A stretch of 64,000 nucleotides of DNA from Bolinopsis microptera. Its lineage: Eukaryota > Ctenophora > Tentaculata > Lobata > Bolinopsidae. A program made the position numbers and the translations under genes. Every line of letters begins with the position of its first letter. Position 1 is the stretch's first letter. The DNA is taken from contig NC_087076.1 of the NCBI RefSeq assembly GCF_026151205.1, positions 14,493,675 to 14,557,674 on the forward strand, read 5' to 3'. The notes beneath the pieces are model-generated. The model had not been told where the DNA came from and ran no database searches. It saw nothing but the letters and a program-made list of their open reading frames with translations. This document shows, piece after piece, positions 1 to 10,329 of this stretch.

Positions 1-1324
1 TATCAAGCTGGGGCAGGTCAGTAACTTTATTAAATGTGTCAAGCCCTTCCAGCTAGAACAATTCAGGAAATGAAGCATACATCACCCAATTTAGGGGATA
101 TATTCGTTATATAATAACGGTTTAAAACAGAGCCAAAGCTGTCCGAAAGTGTTTTGATACTCAAAAATCATATCACTTATAAAGAATTTAGTTGCAAACT
201 TTTTGATCTAAGCATTATAGGACAGCATCCAAACCAGGCTGATATCCGGTTACAGTATCCGTTAGAAAAACAACGACACATAAATATTCCCAGGACTGAC
301 AAGTTGCTACTAACTACTAGACTGTGAGTTAACTACTCCATCAGGCATCACTATACTGAATTTTAGATTGGGAGTTTCTCCATCGAAACTGGCCCGACAC
401 TTCGATTTATTATAAATACTGTCGTTCAAGAACACTCGACACCAGTTTATGGATCACAATCTAATATGAAATTAGGGCAATATGGCCAATTTAAGCAGGA
501 AATGCAAAGACAATAATTGTAATAACCAATTTGGGGACAATTTAGGGTTATTAGCTTAATCGAAGGAAGGTGATCGTTTTAAGTTCAAGCAACAAAGTCA
601 GATTCAATCTTTTCTGCGCAATTTATCTGGTTTAAACGAAATTTAAGTGGTTGAATCTGCGAGGGTGGAGTCAGAGTTAGACTAACCTGAACTGGAGTGA
701 GATATGTTGCTGGAGCAGGAGACAGAACGAGTGGAACAGGTGCTCTCAGCGCTGGAAGACCGCAACACTTCCAGCTTTTGGACATGGAACCCCCGCATTT
801 TATACATGTTGGCAGTGGTATGACGTCACTAAGATAACGGTGTGATGATAATATAACGTCACTATGGTAACGGTGTGATGATAACGTCACTAATCACTAT
901 GGGTGATTTCGACTGCTGCTTCTATACCCGGGCTACAAACAACAAGACTGAGGATGTTATAACGTAGCAACAGTTTGGCTACTGATTGCATGAGGTCCAT
1001 TCGTAATATGCTAGTAACCTATTTTTATTGCAGGCCTACTTCATATCCACGCTTAAATGCATTGCAGTATTTGCTACTTAGTGTCTAAACGGCTAAAAGA
1101 GCCACAACTGGCCATAACTGGTTCGTAGAAATTCGGAACATATAACCAGATGATTGCAAAATGAACGGTAAAGCTTGAAACTGTATCTGATGCAACCTGT
1201 TTTAGGTTAATTGCCCCGTACCATCATACCAGTAACTTTAAGACTATTAGATCTGTAGACGGTAGATCTCACCATTACTGATTGGCTTTAGCCAAGGCCC
1301 AGGAGTATATATAATGAATTTTAA
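1..1324. other. Intergenic, no gene seen
   Basis: No open frame here has gene-like composition or recognisable motifs. The only structure is a short imperfect tandem array near 830-896, built on a motif of the form taacggtgtgatgataacgtcac. Confidence 0.5.
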
Positions 1325-2724
1325 CTCTTACGGGTATATGCCTCACAGAATGGCCAAAAAAAGGAAGGTCTCTCAAAATCACAAAACACACTTTATTCCA
1401 GTTTTTATCTCATAAGAAGCTAAGTTGACACTCATATTTTTCTTCCCGGGGGTTGATTTAATCTCATAAACATTTTTTCTTTGAGAAAAATTGGCCGGAA
1501 AATCTTCCTCCAAAAAAACATGCCTCACAGAATGGCCAAATTTGATGGAGATACTTTTTAAATTTCTATCACCACACGTTGTTAGAAAACCTATTAAGGA
1601 ATGGGGTAATAACCTAAAACTCACGAAAAAACTGAGCTGTGAAAAATTATTTCACAAAAAAGAAAAAATGCCTCACAAAATGGCCAAAAAAAAATGAAAA
1701 CGGGAAAATTTTATTTTTCTAAAACCTTTGGTTCTTGTTCCAGGCATGCTGCTGCTATTAATATGCCTTGTTAACACCCCCATATAGGTGAAATTTCTTA
1801 GAACTGAATAAAAAGGGCATAATTTCCTACACCAAAAATGGCCATTTTGTGTGGTGTTGTTCATATTCCCTGATTTCATGATTTATAACCTTCATTCGGC
1901 TGTAAAAACACTCCATCTGGGGTGTTATTGCATGATAAATAGCTTGTGAATACTTTAGACTTATTGTTTCATTGAATAAAAGGAGTTTTAAATTTTGGCC
2001 ATTTTGTGAGGCATATTTTGGCCATTTTGTGAGGCGTTTAGCCATTTTAGCATTTTTTTCTTCCTATATTGAACAATGTTCGTTTTGTTTGATGAATACT
2101 ATTCTTTAAACATCTTCTGTCATACTGGTGCCAGAAGTTCTCACCAAAATGCAAACTTAGTTCAAAAATTTGAACTAAGTGGCCATTTTGTGAGGCGTGT
2201 AGCCATTTTAACATTTTTTTCTTCCTATATTGAACAATGTTCGTTTTGTTTGATGAATACTATTCTTTAAACATCTTCTGTCATACTGGTGCCAGAAGTT
2301 CTCACCAAAATGTAAACTTAGTTCAAAAATTTGAAAACAAATTTTCAGTGCTCAAAATTTCTACATAAACAGTCATATTTATGCCAGAAAATGTGGTCAT
2401 AGTTAATGATTTCACCACAGGAAGTGTTGCCAGAAGACTTTTGTTTCATATGGTATCCACAAAACCTACCAGTTTTATATAAAAAATTAGTTACAATTTT
2501 GTGTGAGATTTTAAGTAATAATTATTATTTATTTACAATTACCTATTAAAATTAACATTAATGAAATATTGTCTCTGTTTTGTCGTTTCAAAGTTAATTA
2601 GGTAGTCTGATTGGGTTTATAATTATTTTCCCAAGCTACCCTGTCTAGGAAAAGTCCAAATTGGGTTCAGTTGTCCGGTAGCCGTGAGGCTAGCCATTCT
2701 GTGAGGCATTTACCCGTAATGAGT
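1325..2724. mobile_element. TIR DNA element with repeated subterminal motif
   Basis: The two ends are inverted copies: about 32 bp at 1325-1356 (acgggtatatgcctcacaga in its core) matches the reverse complement of 2693-2724. The inner motif gcctcacaRaatggcca occurs in one orientation at 1340, 1522 and 1670, and in the opposite orientation at about 1840, 1995, 2019, 2179 and 2693. Clusters of short subterminal repeats in opposite orientation at the two ends are typical of transposase binding sites in cut-and-paste transposons. No transposase frame is visible, so it would be non-autonomous. The target-site duplication is not clear, so the superfamily is left open. Confidence 0.6.
2020..2341. repeat. 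161-bp tandem duplication inside the TIR element
   Basis: The block from about 2020 to 2180 is repeated at about 2181-2341 with a period of 161 bp (for example ttcttcctatattgaacaat at both places). Each copy starts with one gccattttgtgaggc motif, so the duplication also multiplied the subterminal motif of the surrounding element. Confidence 0.85.
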
Positions 2725-3674
2725 ATCTTTAAATAAAGGTTCAACACAAGATTAGGATATAATTACTGTGGGAGGGGATTGCATCCATGGAAAGAACAAA
2801 TTTAACTTAACAAAAAACAATCCCGAGATTAAGAATTGCACTGATATGACACTGACATGACACTGACTTTGTTTTTGAGGTTATACATTTTCACCGGACA
2901 AAAGATTGTCAAGTTTAATAAGTGCTTCAATATTGAAAAACATGATAACAGAACATTCTCCCCATTCTTAAAATTCTATGACACCCCTGGTCGATCCCAT
3001 CCCTAGATGTAGAAATGAAATTATTGTGCTTTGTTTTTGGTAAAGTGTAAGCAATACGTGGCAGTTGGCATGTCTTGCATCTCACGACTGTAAACAGACA
3101 ACAATTAATTTGTGCAATTAATTTCATCAATCATATTGTTGTTTTAGCCACAAACTTACTTCAAACAGTGCTTAAAATAATATTAATGATGTCAAAACCT
3201 TTTACAATTGTTTGTCTCGTACCATCTATAACAGTCGTTGCTTGCTAATTTTACTAAAGTTTATAATAACTCGATAATCGTGCTCGAACTTAACGACCGG
3301 AAAACATAACTGACTATAATCGAGTGGGTCTGTAAACCACAAATCAGAAAAAACTACCATCATGGTGAGATAAATGTGTCCACTTCAAGACATGTGAATC
3401 CTAGGGGCTAGGGAACATAACCAGGGATGAGAACATTCTAGACGTATACTTAGCTTTATTTTCAGACAGGCTTATTCCTGGCAATGTCAGGAGTGAAATC
3501 TTTCACCGTGGAGATTATTTGAAATTAACTATCTAAATGTTTAGTTAAATTGCTATTATTAAAACTTACCTAACGTCCAGACTCCAGCAGAGTGTTAAAC
3601 TACTGGCAGTCTTACTACAAGCTGTTACATTATGTGAGGGGAGTCTGCAAAGAAAAGTTTTCAACAACACACAG
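2725..3674. other. Intergenic or 5' region of the protease gene
   Basis: No secure coding exon. A short frame starting at 3187 (MMSKPFTIVCLVPS) has a hydrophobic start that could be a signal peptide, but I could not link it to the protease gene through a good donor site, so it is not counted as an exon. Confidence 0.35.
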
Positions 3675-6600
3675 AACTTTAGGATTCATAATGCAGAAGA
3701 CGCTACGGCCGGCGAATTCCCCTTCGTGGTTCGTAATAAATCATAAAACAGTCGATGCATGATGGGCCAGCTACTTACCGTCGTTTAAGAGCTTTTTAGA
3801 AACGGTTACAAACGAAGTTTATTACCGTCAAGTATCAGATGACGCCGTCTAATTCTAACGAATAGCTGGTTACCATGTGGCAACAAAGTCTGGCTTGCAG
3901 TCACAAACTTATAAATACTTGTTTGTAAAAGTTTATGAGATCTGGTCGATAAACGGAACAATAATTGTTCCTATTGCAAAAAAAAAGAAATTATAGTAAA
4001 AACAGTGATAAACGGCGTTATCCGGTAACAAGATGGTAACAACCAGCAACGTTGTTAAACGGTACTTAATGCGGCACTTAATGCGGTACTTAATGCGGCA
4101 CTTAGTCTTAAAAGGATGTTGGTGTTTGTCCTGTATACCATAACAACATACCAAATAAGCTATTGAAATGACCTGTCATGACGTCGAGGTGACCTGCTAG
4201 TCTAATCATAATTGCTGAGGTACAAGGCTAATACGTTCTCAGTTAGATTCTCACGGTCCAAACTGTTGCACCGAAAACATAACCCCCAGCTCCCAGCCCT
4301 TTCCCAAAAATATCAAGATCCATCGACAACAATGGAAATATTCACTTGTGTTCCATCTCAGGGCGTGTTACTTGTTCAGTCAGGGTTCAGCACTGAAGAC
4401 ATGATGTTGGGTCAGTGCGGAGGTTCTATTCTGAGCAAGAGAGTTGTTCTAACAGCTGCGCACTGCGTTGTCAGTGAGACTGAGATGAAGGATTACTCAA
4501 CTGTGTCCGCTATCAACCAACCTATCAACATGCAGGTACTATAATCATCCAGTACAATATCATAAGTTTCAACGAATAGTTGAAATTTACGCTGAACCCA
4601 CTGATAATTATTAAAATCACAAAGGTCTAACCCTAAGAACAGTTCTATTAGTTTCATGTTGGTGAGACAAGTCTGGCGGAGTACGAAACCTCTGAGCAAG
4701 TCCTGGACACGGCCGGGGTTATTGTTCACCCTGAATACAGTCCAACACAATTCAGAAATGACATCGCTTTGCTGATAACTAAGCAAGACATCGTGTTTAA
4801 CGACAAAGTCAAGGCAATATCACTTCCCGCCGAGGCAGACAAAGCGCAGTTGTATGCCGAAGGAGCTCCAATCACAGTGATAGGTAAAAAGAAAAGGTTT
4901 TAACTTCTTCTGATGACCGATATCATATACGATGGTTATTACCATGATTGCTGGCATATTATATATAGATATCTTTATTTTTTAAACCAATGTTCTGGTT
5001 CAGAGAAGACACGAAGGTCGGCCGACCACATCAATTTTCCTAATTTTAAGATGACTGACTATACCAATCTCACTAATTTCAATATGACTGACTACATCAT
5101 TCTCACTAATTTCAATATGACTGACTACATCAATCTTCCTAATTCCAAGATGACTGACTATACCAATCTCACTAATTTCAATATGACTGACTACATCAAT
5201 CTTCCTAATTCCAAGATGACTGACTATACCAATCTCCCTAATTTCAAGATGACTCACTGACTCCAACATACAATATAACCAGTACTTATTGTCCACGCAG
5301 GTTGGGGAACCACCGAGACAGGAACTACCACGACAGAGTTACGTAAGTTGCCGTATGAGGTAGTTTCAGATGCAACATGCAAGGAGAACTATGGTTCTGC
5401 AATATTACCAGGCATGTTGTGCACTGGCAAAGCTCCTATGACCGTGAAACATGCTGCTGGAGGAGATTCTGGTAAGTTAAAGTAGAACGTGTATAAAACC
5501 GGTATTTTCGAGACGCGTAAGTAAAACTTGTATAAAACCGGTATTTTCGAGAAGCGTTTCATTGAAACATTGAGCCCCTGACAATTTTGAATCTTTAGAA
5601 TTTTACTATATACGAACGACTATAATTGGCAGGAGGTCCTCTCTTCAAGAAGACGGGAGTGGATGAGTTTGTGCAGCTGGCGTTGGTTAGCTGGGGGCCC
5701 GGAGCTGGTGAACAGACAGAGAAATCGTGGGACATTAACACTGACGTCCTCTACTACAAAAACTGGATAACAACCAACATGGCGGCGTAAGTGCACTACT
5801 CAACAATAAGGGTTTAAGTTGAGTATATAGTTGTGGGTATACTTTAAGTTCCAAAAAATGGCATACTTAATTGACAATCTATACTCAGGCAAATGAGCGA
5901 CTCGCAAATAGACAGTGATTACTCATCAGTATTTACTTTATAACATGTCTTACGTTACGGTACATAAATGACCCCTATAACTCCACTGCCAATGAATTGT
6001 TTTAGATCATTTTACTAGCTGTTGTTACTGTCAGTGTCACCAAATTTTAGGCAACAATAGCATTAGACCAATATTATACCAATATTGGCAATCAGCTGGT
6101 TACAGTTAGGTCCGGCTCACTAATAGACATCCTTGAACTTTAAGTAACTTTACTTTAACAACGTAACTAACTGACGGCCACACCACAAATTTAGTAGACA
6201 CAACCATATTATATTATATCAGGATAGATTCTGACTACGATACTATGGTGTACGCGGAAGACTCGACCAAATTCCTCTCATTCGAGAACATTCGAAACTA
6301 TCTGTACAAAACTGTTTCAATCCTTCCCACAACCTCTACCAAATACACAACCATAAGTAACTTATTATCAATTGTTTTACCGTAAAAGTCTCGAATTTTC
6401 AAAATACAGTCATTTTTCAGGCAACCATCTACGCTCACACCAAGATATCCCAGCCTTCAAGTCGGGAAAAATGGGAGCAAATGACCTGGTTTTGGTGTAC
6501 GATGGGAACAATGTAGCAGTAGACAAACAACTTGCTCAACTGACAGGAACAATCACAGAACAAACTTTCACTGCAACCACGAACAAGGTTATATAGGTTA

Positions 6601-9597
6601 TATAGTGACCAGACTCCCCCGCTAATTGTAATCTTATTCTCGGTTCTATATTGTGGTTATACTGAGGAGGCTCCGCAACCCTTCGTAAAATTAAGGATAA
6701 TCATGAAAAATAGTCTACGCTGAAAGCTTACATTCAGCCGAACCAGCATGGTGACTGCGACACGAAAATTAACGTAATAACTCGGCTAACTGAATATTTC
6801 AACCTTGCAGGCGTATTAAATATTGACATTTTAAGTATAATAACGATATCTAATTAAAGCAACGTCGCAGGGATTGACGGTGGCTATAATGACAGATCTA
6901 AGTGGCATTTCTGAGGGATTCTCTTTTGATTTTAAACAAACATCTACCAAAGGAGGCTCCAACGATTTAGTCTGTCCAAGTGGGTAGGTAAACAAACAAA
7001 TTATGCAAATTATTCCTCATTTTAATTATGCAGGATGATGAGCTACTACGTCAATGAATATCAGAATATGATCAATCTAACAAATTGAGACATAGCATGA
7101 CGCAAATGCGATATCTTATTTATTTAATTATAGATCAAATATTCAGACCCACCCTAATAATGGATTAATAACCTGTTTTCAGGTACAAAGCGTGCAGTGA
7201 CAAGTATTACTGCCTCAAATTCGATTTATTCTGCGATAGTGAAGACGGTTATGGGCAATGTGAGTTTTTATCAAGATTATATCTATTGGATTATATCACT
7301 GCACTTTTATGTGGGACAATTATTTCCGGACCGTTTAACTTTAGAGCCGGCAATTGAGGGGACTCCAGACAGTTCAATTTATTTCATGAAAATTTTGTGA
7401 AGTGAAGTTCAAGTCGAACGATCAAAAGCTTGTGAAGAAGTGAGCACAAAAATGTCATACATTTTCTATAAATTTGCTATGAAGTGGTTGAACTACTACA
7501 TATATATTATAATTATATATATATATAGTATATACAGGCAATTCAGAATATTTGAATAATACCAACAGTGCTATATATATATATTATATATATTTATAAC
7601 AAATGAATCGAGGAAATGGATATGCTGAGACTTCCTACTTGTTTCAATACCATAAAAATAATTTCTGAACTATCATATTCATCATGGTACATTGTAAAAT
7701 GCGACCAATAAGTAAAGTTCTGATCCAGGAACTTCATCTTTGCTCAATGTCATGTTTTGTTTCTTGGTACATAATGGTTGATCGATAGGAGAGCTTTCAT
7801 AGAACAATGAACACTTTATATTTATTCTAATTTCTGGACAAGTTAGAATTAGACATAATGTTCAAATTTATTTCAAATTCAGAAATTAACCCATCAGCTT
7901 CTATTAATCAAACCCCAGAATCACTGTCAAGTTTTAAATAATATGCTCCATCCCCCATCGAAATCCACATCTATTAACAAGGGCTATCAACTTCTCACTC
8001 GAATATGTAAAGCAGTGTGGTATGCATGGTGGTGGAGAATACGAAAATTGTGTATTATATTGATGTAAACGAAGTGTTTTTTTAGGGCAGTTGCTATTGC
8101 CCTCATAACCTTGAACTACTTTCTTCTTATTTAGGAGGATCTAATCAACAGTAAATGAGCTGAGCTGAAATTAGCCTAAAAGTCCAACCTTTGAGCAGTG
8201 ATCAGTTGAATGACACTTTAGCAGGAAAATGTTAATAAGCTCAATCCATGAGAAATACTCTTCGTATGATGTGATATACAATTTCTGAAGTTAACTTCGG
8301 TAAAAAAATAATTCGACGGTTTGGGAATATCCAAAAATTCTAAAATTTCATGAATTTCCATTTATTAGCAATTATTGAGTTTAAAATTGGCACTTCTCGG
8401 GCTCGACCTTTTAGCATTAGTTTATAGCCTTTCGAAGAACAATTTTCTCAATGACTAACAGAACCAACTAGTAGTAGTGTTTAAGGGGACATACACCAAA
8501 AGCTTTTGGGGGGGGGGGGGGGGCAACCATATTAAAGTATATTAAAATGTAGGATTTTTCCCGATTTTGACCCGGGGATATACTTTAATATACCTACAAT
8601 ATACCTACAATATACTTAATATATCCCTATCCAATATACTTAATATATCCCTATCCTTGGAGGCCTACATCAAAAATTGTTGCCCAAAATAAGCTTGAAA
8701 TGCAATTCTTAATCGATTCCAAAAAGTTCTTGAAAAAATATTGAAAACTGATGGAGTTATTTCAATTTTAATGAAGTCATTTTGACTAGTATTCCGAACC
8801 GAGATATTATACATGCAATTTTCCCAATTTTGTTCATGGAGGTCTTTTTACTTAGTATCCACTATATTCAACAAACACTGAGTTATATCTTTCACATAGA
8901 GTTAGTCTCATTAAAAAATATTGAAATTTTATCGAATTTGGGCAAAAGCGTATGCCCAAATATGGGCATATTTTTTAAAGCTCATAGCTCAGCCAATTTT
9001 TGACCAATCTGGATGGAAATTCATGTACTAGTCCTAAAACAGGCTTATCTTGCGAATCTGAGTGAAAAATATAGTTCATCATGTAAATCTTTACGAAGAA
9101 TATAAATCTTCTTATTGTAGGTATATTAAAGTATATTAAAATGTAAGATTTTTTCCGATTTTGACCCGGGGATATACTTTAATATACTTTAATATGGTTG
9201 GCCCCCCCCCCCCAGCTTTTATGCCCTGGCCCTGCTGTTAACTTCATATTAAGAAAGTATACATCAAAACAATAAGATTTGATACATTACAAATTATTTT
9301 TGAGAGCACGCACTTTCGAAAAAGAAAATATATATTTTTTCCCGATGTAGTATTTCCCGATTTCCGGTAACCTTCTTGAATTTGTTCTAAATACACCAAC
9401 GAACTGCAGGTAGGGACGGAAGTGATGAAGTTAAGGCAAATTGTAAAAGTGACGATAACAACAACAACAATAACGACAAGGACAAGGACGAAGACAAGGA
9501 CGAAGACAAAGACAAAGACAACGGTAACGGAGCGGAAGCTGTGATAAAATCTGGAATACTGGTGATATTGGTGACATCAATTCTGATTATTGGTTAA
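3675..9597 (+). CDS. Trypsin-like serine protease with CUB-like and LDLa domains, probable GPI anchor (spliced)
   Basis: Ten exons join in frame to a stop (487 codons before it): 3675-3728, 4362-4535, 4652-4883, 5301-5471, 5633-5786, 6223-6356, 6421-6587, 6871-6983, 7183-7259 and 9410-9597. The introns read GT-AG. The product opens with an activation site R|IHNAEDATAGEFPF, then the S1 triad: TAAHC (His about residue 52), NDIALL (Asp 113) and GGDSGGP (Ser 210, split by an intron). A cysteine-poor CUB-like region follows (DLVLVYDG to GFSFDFK), then an LDLa module ending CRDGSDEVKANC, an Asp/Lys/Asn-rich linker and a hydrophobic tail ending at the stop, which fits a GPI signal. The residue six before the serine is His, not Asp, and the cysteine pair 191/220 is absent, so specificity is not trypsin-like. 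The signal-peptide exon was not found; the gene is 5'-partial. Confidence 0.88.
4059..4104. repeat. Short 15-bp tandem repeat in protease intron 1
   Basis: Three units of the form cggYacttaatg follow each other, ending in cggcacttag. It lies between the first two identified exons of the protease gene. Confidence 0.6.
5037..5252. repeat. 33-bp minisatellite in a protease intron
   Basis: More than six units of about 33 bp, alternating between variants of aatttcaatatgactgacta and aattccaagatgactgacta. The unit is a multiple of three, so both strands stay open and give repetitive artefact frames (MTDYxNLxNF). It sits wholly inside the intron 4884-5300, so it is not coding. Confidence 0.9.
5481..5556. 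repeat. 38-bp direct duplication at an intron start
   Basis: Two adjacent copies share gtataaaaccggtattttcg. They begin a few bases after the donor of the exon that ends in the GGDSG codons, and the second copy contributes no new donor in use. Confidence 0.8.
7498..7600. repeat. AT dinucleotide-rich tract
   Basis: Two runs of mostly (ta)n separated by about 40 bp of unique sequence, in the last intron of the protease gene. Confidence 0.8.
8485..9330 (+). mobile_element. Fragment of the TTAA-flanked palindromic element, split by an insertion
   Basis: A TTAA at 8481-8484 is followed by ggggacatacaccaaaagct, which matches the terminus of the 1.4-kb palindromic element at 19945. The match resumes after an inserted block and runs from 9214 to about 9330 (for example ttcatattaagaaagtatac at both loci). 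Only one arm is present, so this is a partial copy lying in the protease gene's last intron. Confidence 0.8.
8508..9213. mobile_element. 706-bp element with poly-G/poly-C tipped TIRs, nested
   Basis: The block starts with 16 G and ends with 12 C. Just inside, caaccatattaaagtatatt at the left is the inverse of the right end. The 7-bp sequence agctttt occurs directly on both sides (8501-8507 and 9214-9220) and only once in the uninterrupted relative at 19945, which identifies it as the target-site duplication. A second internal copy of the subterminal block, including ttgacccggggatatacttt, lies at both ends in direct orientation and is itself nearly palindromic. No transposase frame is seen. 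Confidence 0.8.
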
Positions 9598-9886
9598 AAC
9601 TTTAACTGTTGAGGCTTTGGACTTCGGAGGAGTGGGTTGGTCATTCTTTAATCACAAGTTAAAAGTAAAAGACACATAGCCATATGTTACCAAAGCTAAA
9701 GGCAGAAGAAAGTTTACGAACAAAAGCGAACGAATTTTTATCTCACAGTCCCACGACTGGTAATAATGCACACCAATGATCGTAATAGTATCATCATTTA
9801 TCATTTCAAACAGATCCTTAATTATCTTTTACTACCTACAATTATACCCATAGTGTATTAAGGAAAACATTTAATCTTAAAAAGTA

Positions 9887-9971
9887 TTACCTGAGGACCC
9901 CAGGCTATTATGTTCATTAACATAACCGAATATAGATTTGGCGGAATGACAGGCTGAGCGCGGCCCAGTAA
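9887..9971 (+). repeat. Short hairpin-ended dispersed repeat, copy 1
   Basis: Begins ttacctgaggaccccagg and ends ggcccagtaa, with gatttggcggaatgacagg in the middle and a small palindrome around gttcattaac. The same unit recurs at 53247-53327 and, more diverged, at 33611-33678 and 50497-50578. Confidence 0.8.
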
Positions 9972-10175
9972 AAAAAGTATAATAAAAAATGGGGATGGGG
10001 ATGGGGCGACAACGAATCATACTTGTAAGTCGTAGGGGGCGCGACACACTGTGCCCCTGTGCGCCTTCGATTACAAATCACAACTTCACTATCACATTGA
10101 CGAAACGGAAAAGGTCAATCATTTGATAACCTACACAAAGTACACACGAGAAGCAAGGTAGTGCATGGTACGAAC

Positions 10176-10329
10176 CTGGAAACTCGGGCGATGTGTCTAT
10201 ATCATAGGTAGGAGTCTGCACGGCACTCGAACTGCGTCTCCCACTTGGAGTCTCATACGCCGAGTACCGTTCCTGAAGCGGTGAGTCGCTTTCCTCTCTG
10301 TTGAGCCGCTTCGAGAGTAACCCAAACAT
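10176..10329 (-). CDS. Possible first coding exon of an unidentified gene
   Basis: An ATG at 10329, directly preceded by an in-frame TAA, opens a polar, Ser/Arg-rich frame (starts MFGLLSKRLNREESDS, contains GRRSSSAVQTP) that reaches a possible donor CCAG|GTTCGT at 10176-10175 after 51 codons plus one base. The composition looks like a cytoplasmic N-terminal tail. I do not recognise the protein and could not find the next exon, so it may be chance. Confidence 0.3.

Noticed and set aside
4212..4361. Extension of the second protease exon upstream to an ATG at 4212
   Set aside because: The acceptor CCATCTCAG at 4361 and the upstream exon with IHNAEDATAGEFPF give the expected N-terminus of the protease domain, while the extension is unlike any S1 protein.
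4913..5260. Frames with MTDYxNL repeats on the plus strand and a matching frame on the minus strand
   Set aside because: They are products of the 33-bp minisatellite inside a protease intron.
8782..9003. 73-residue frame inside the nested poly-G element
   Set aside because: No transposase motifs and AT-driven composition.
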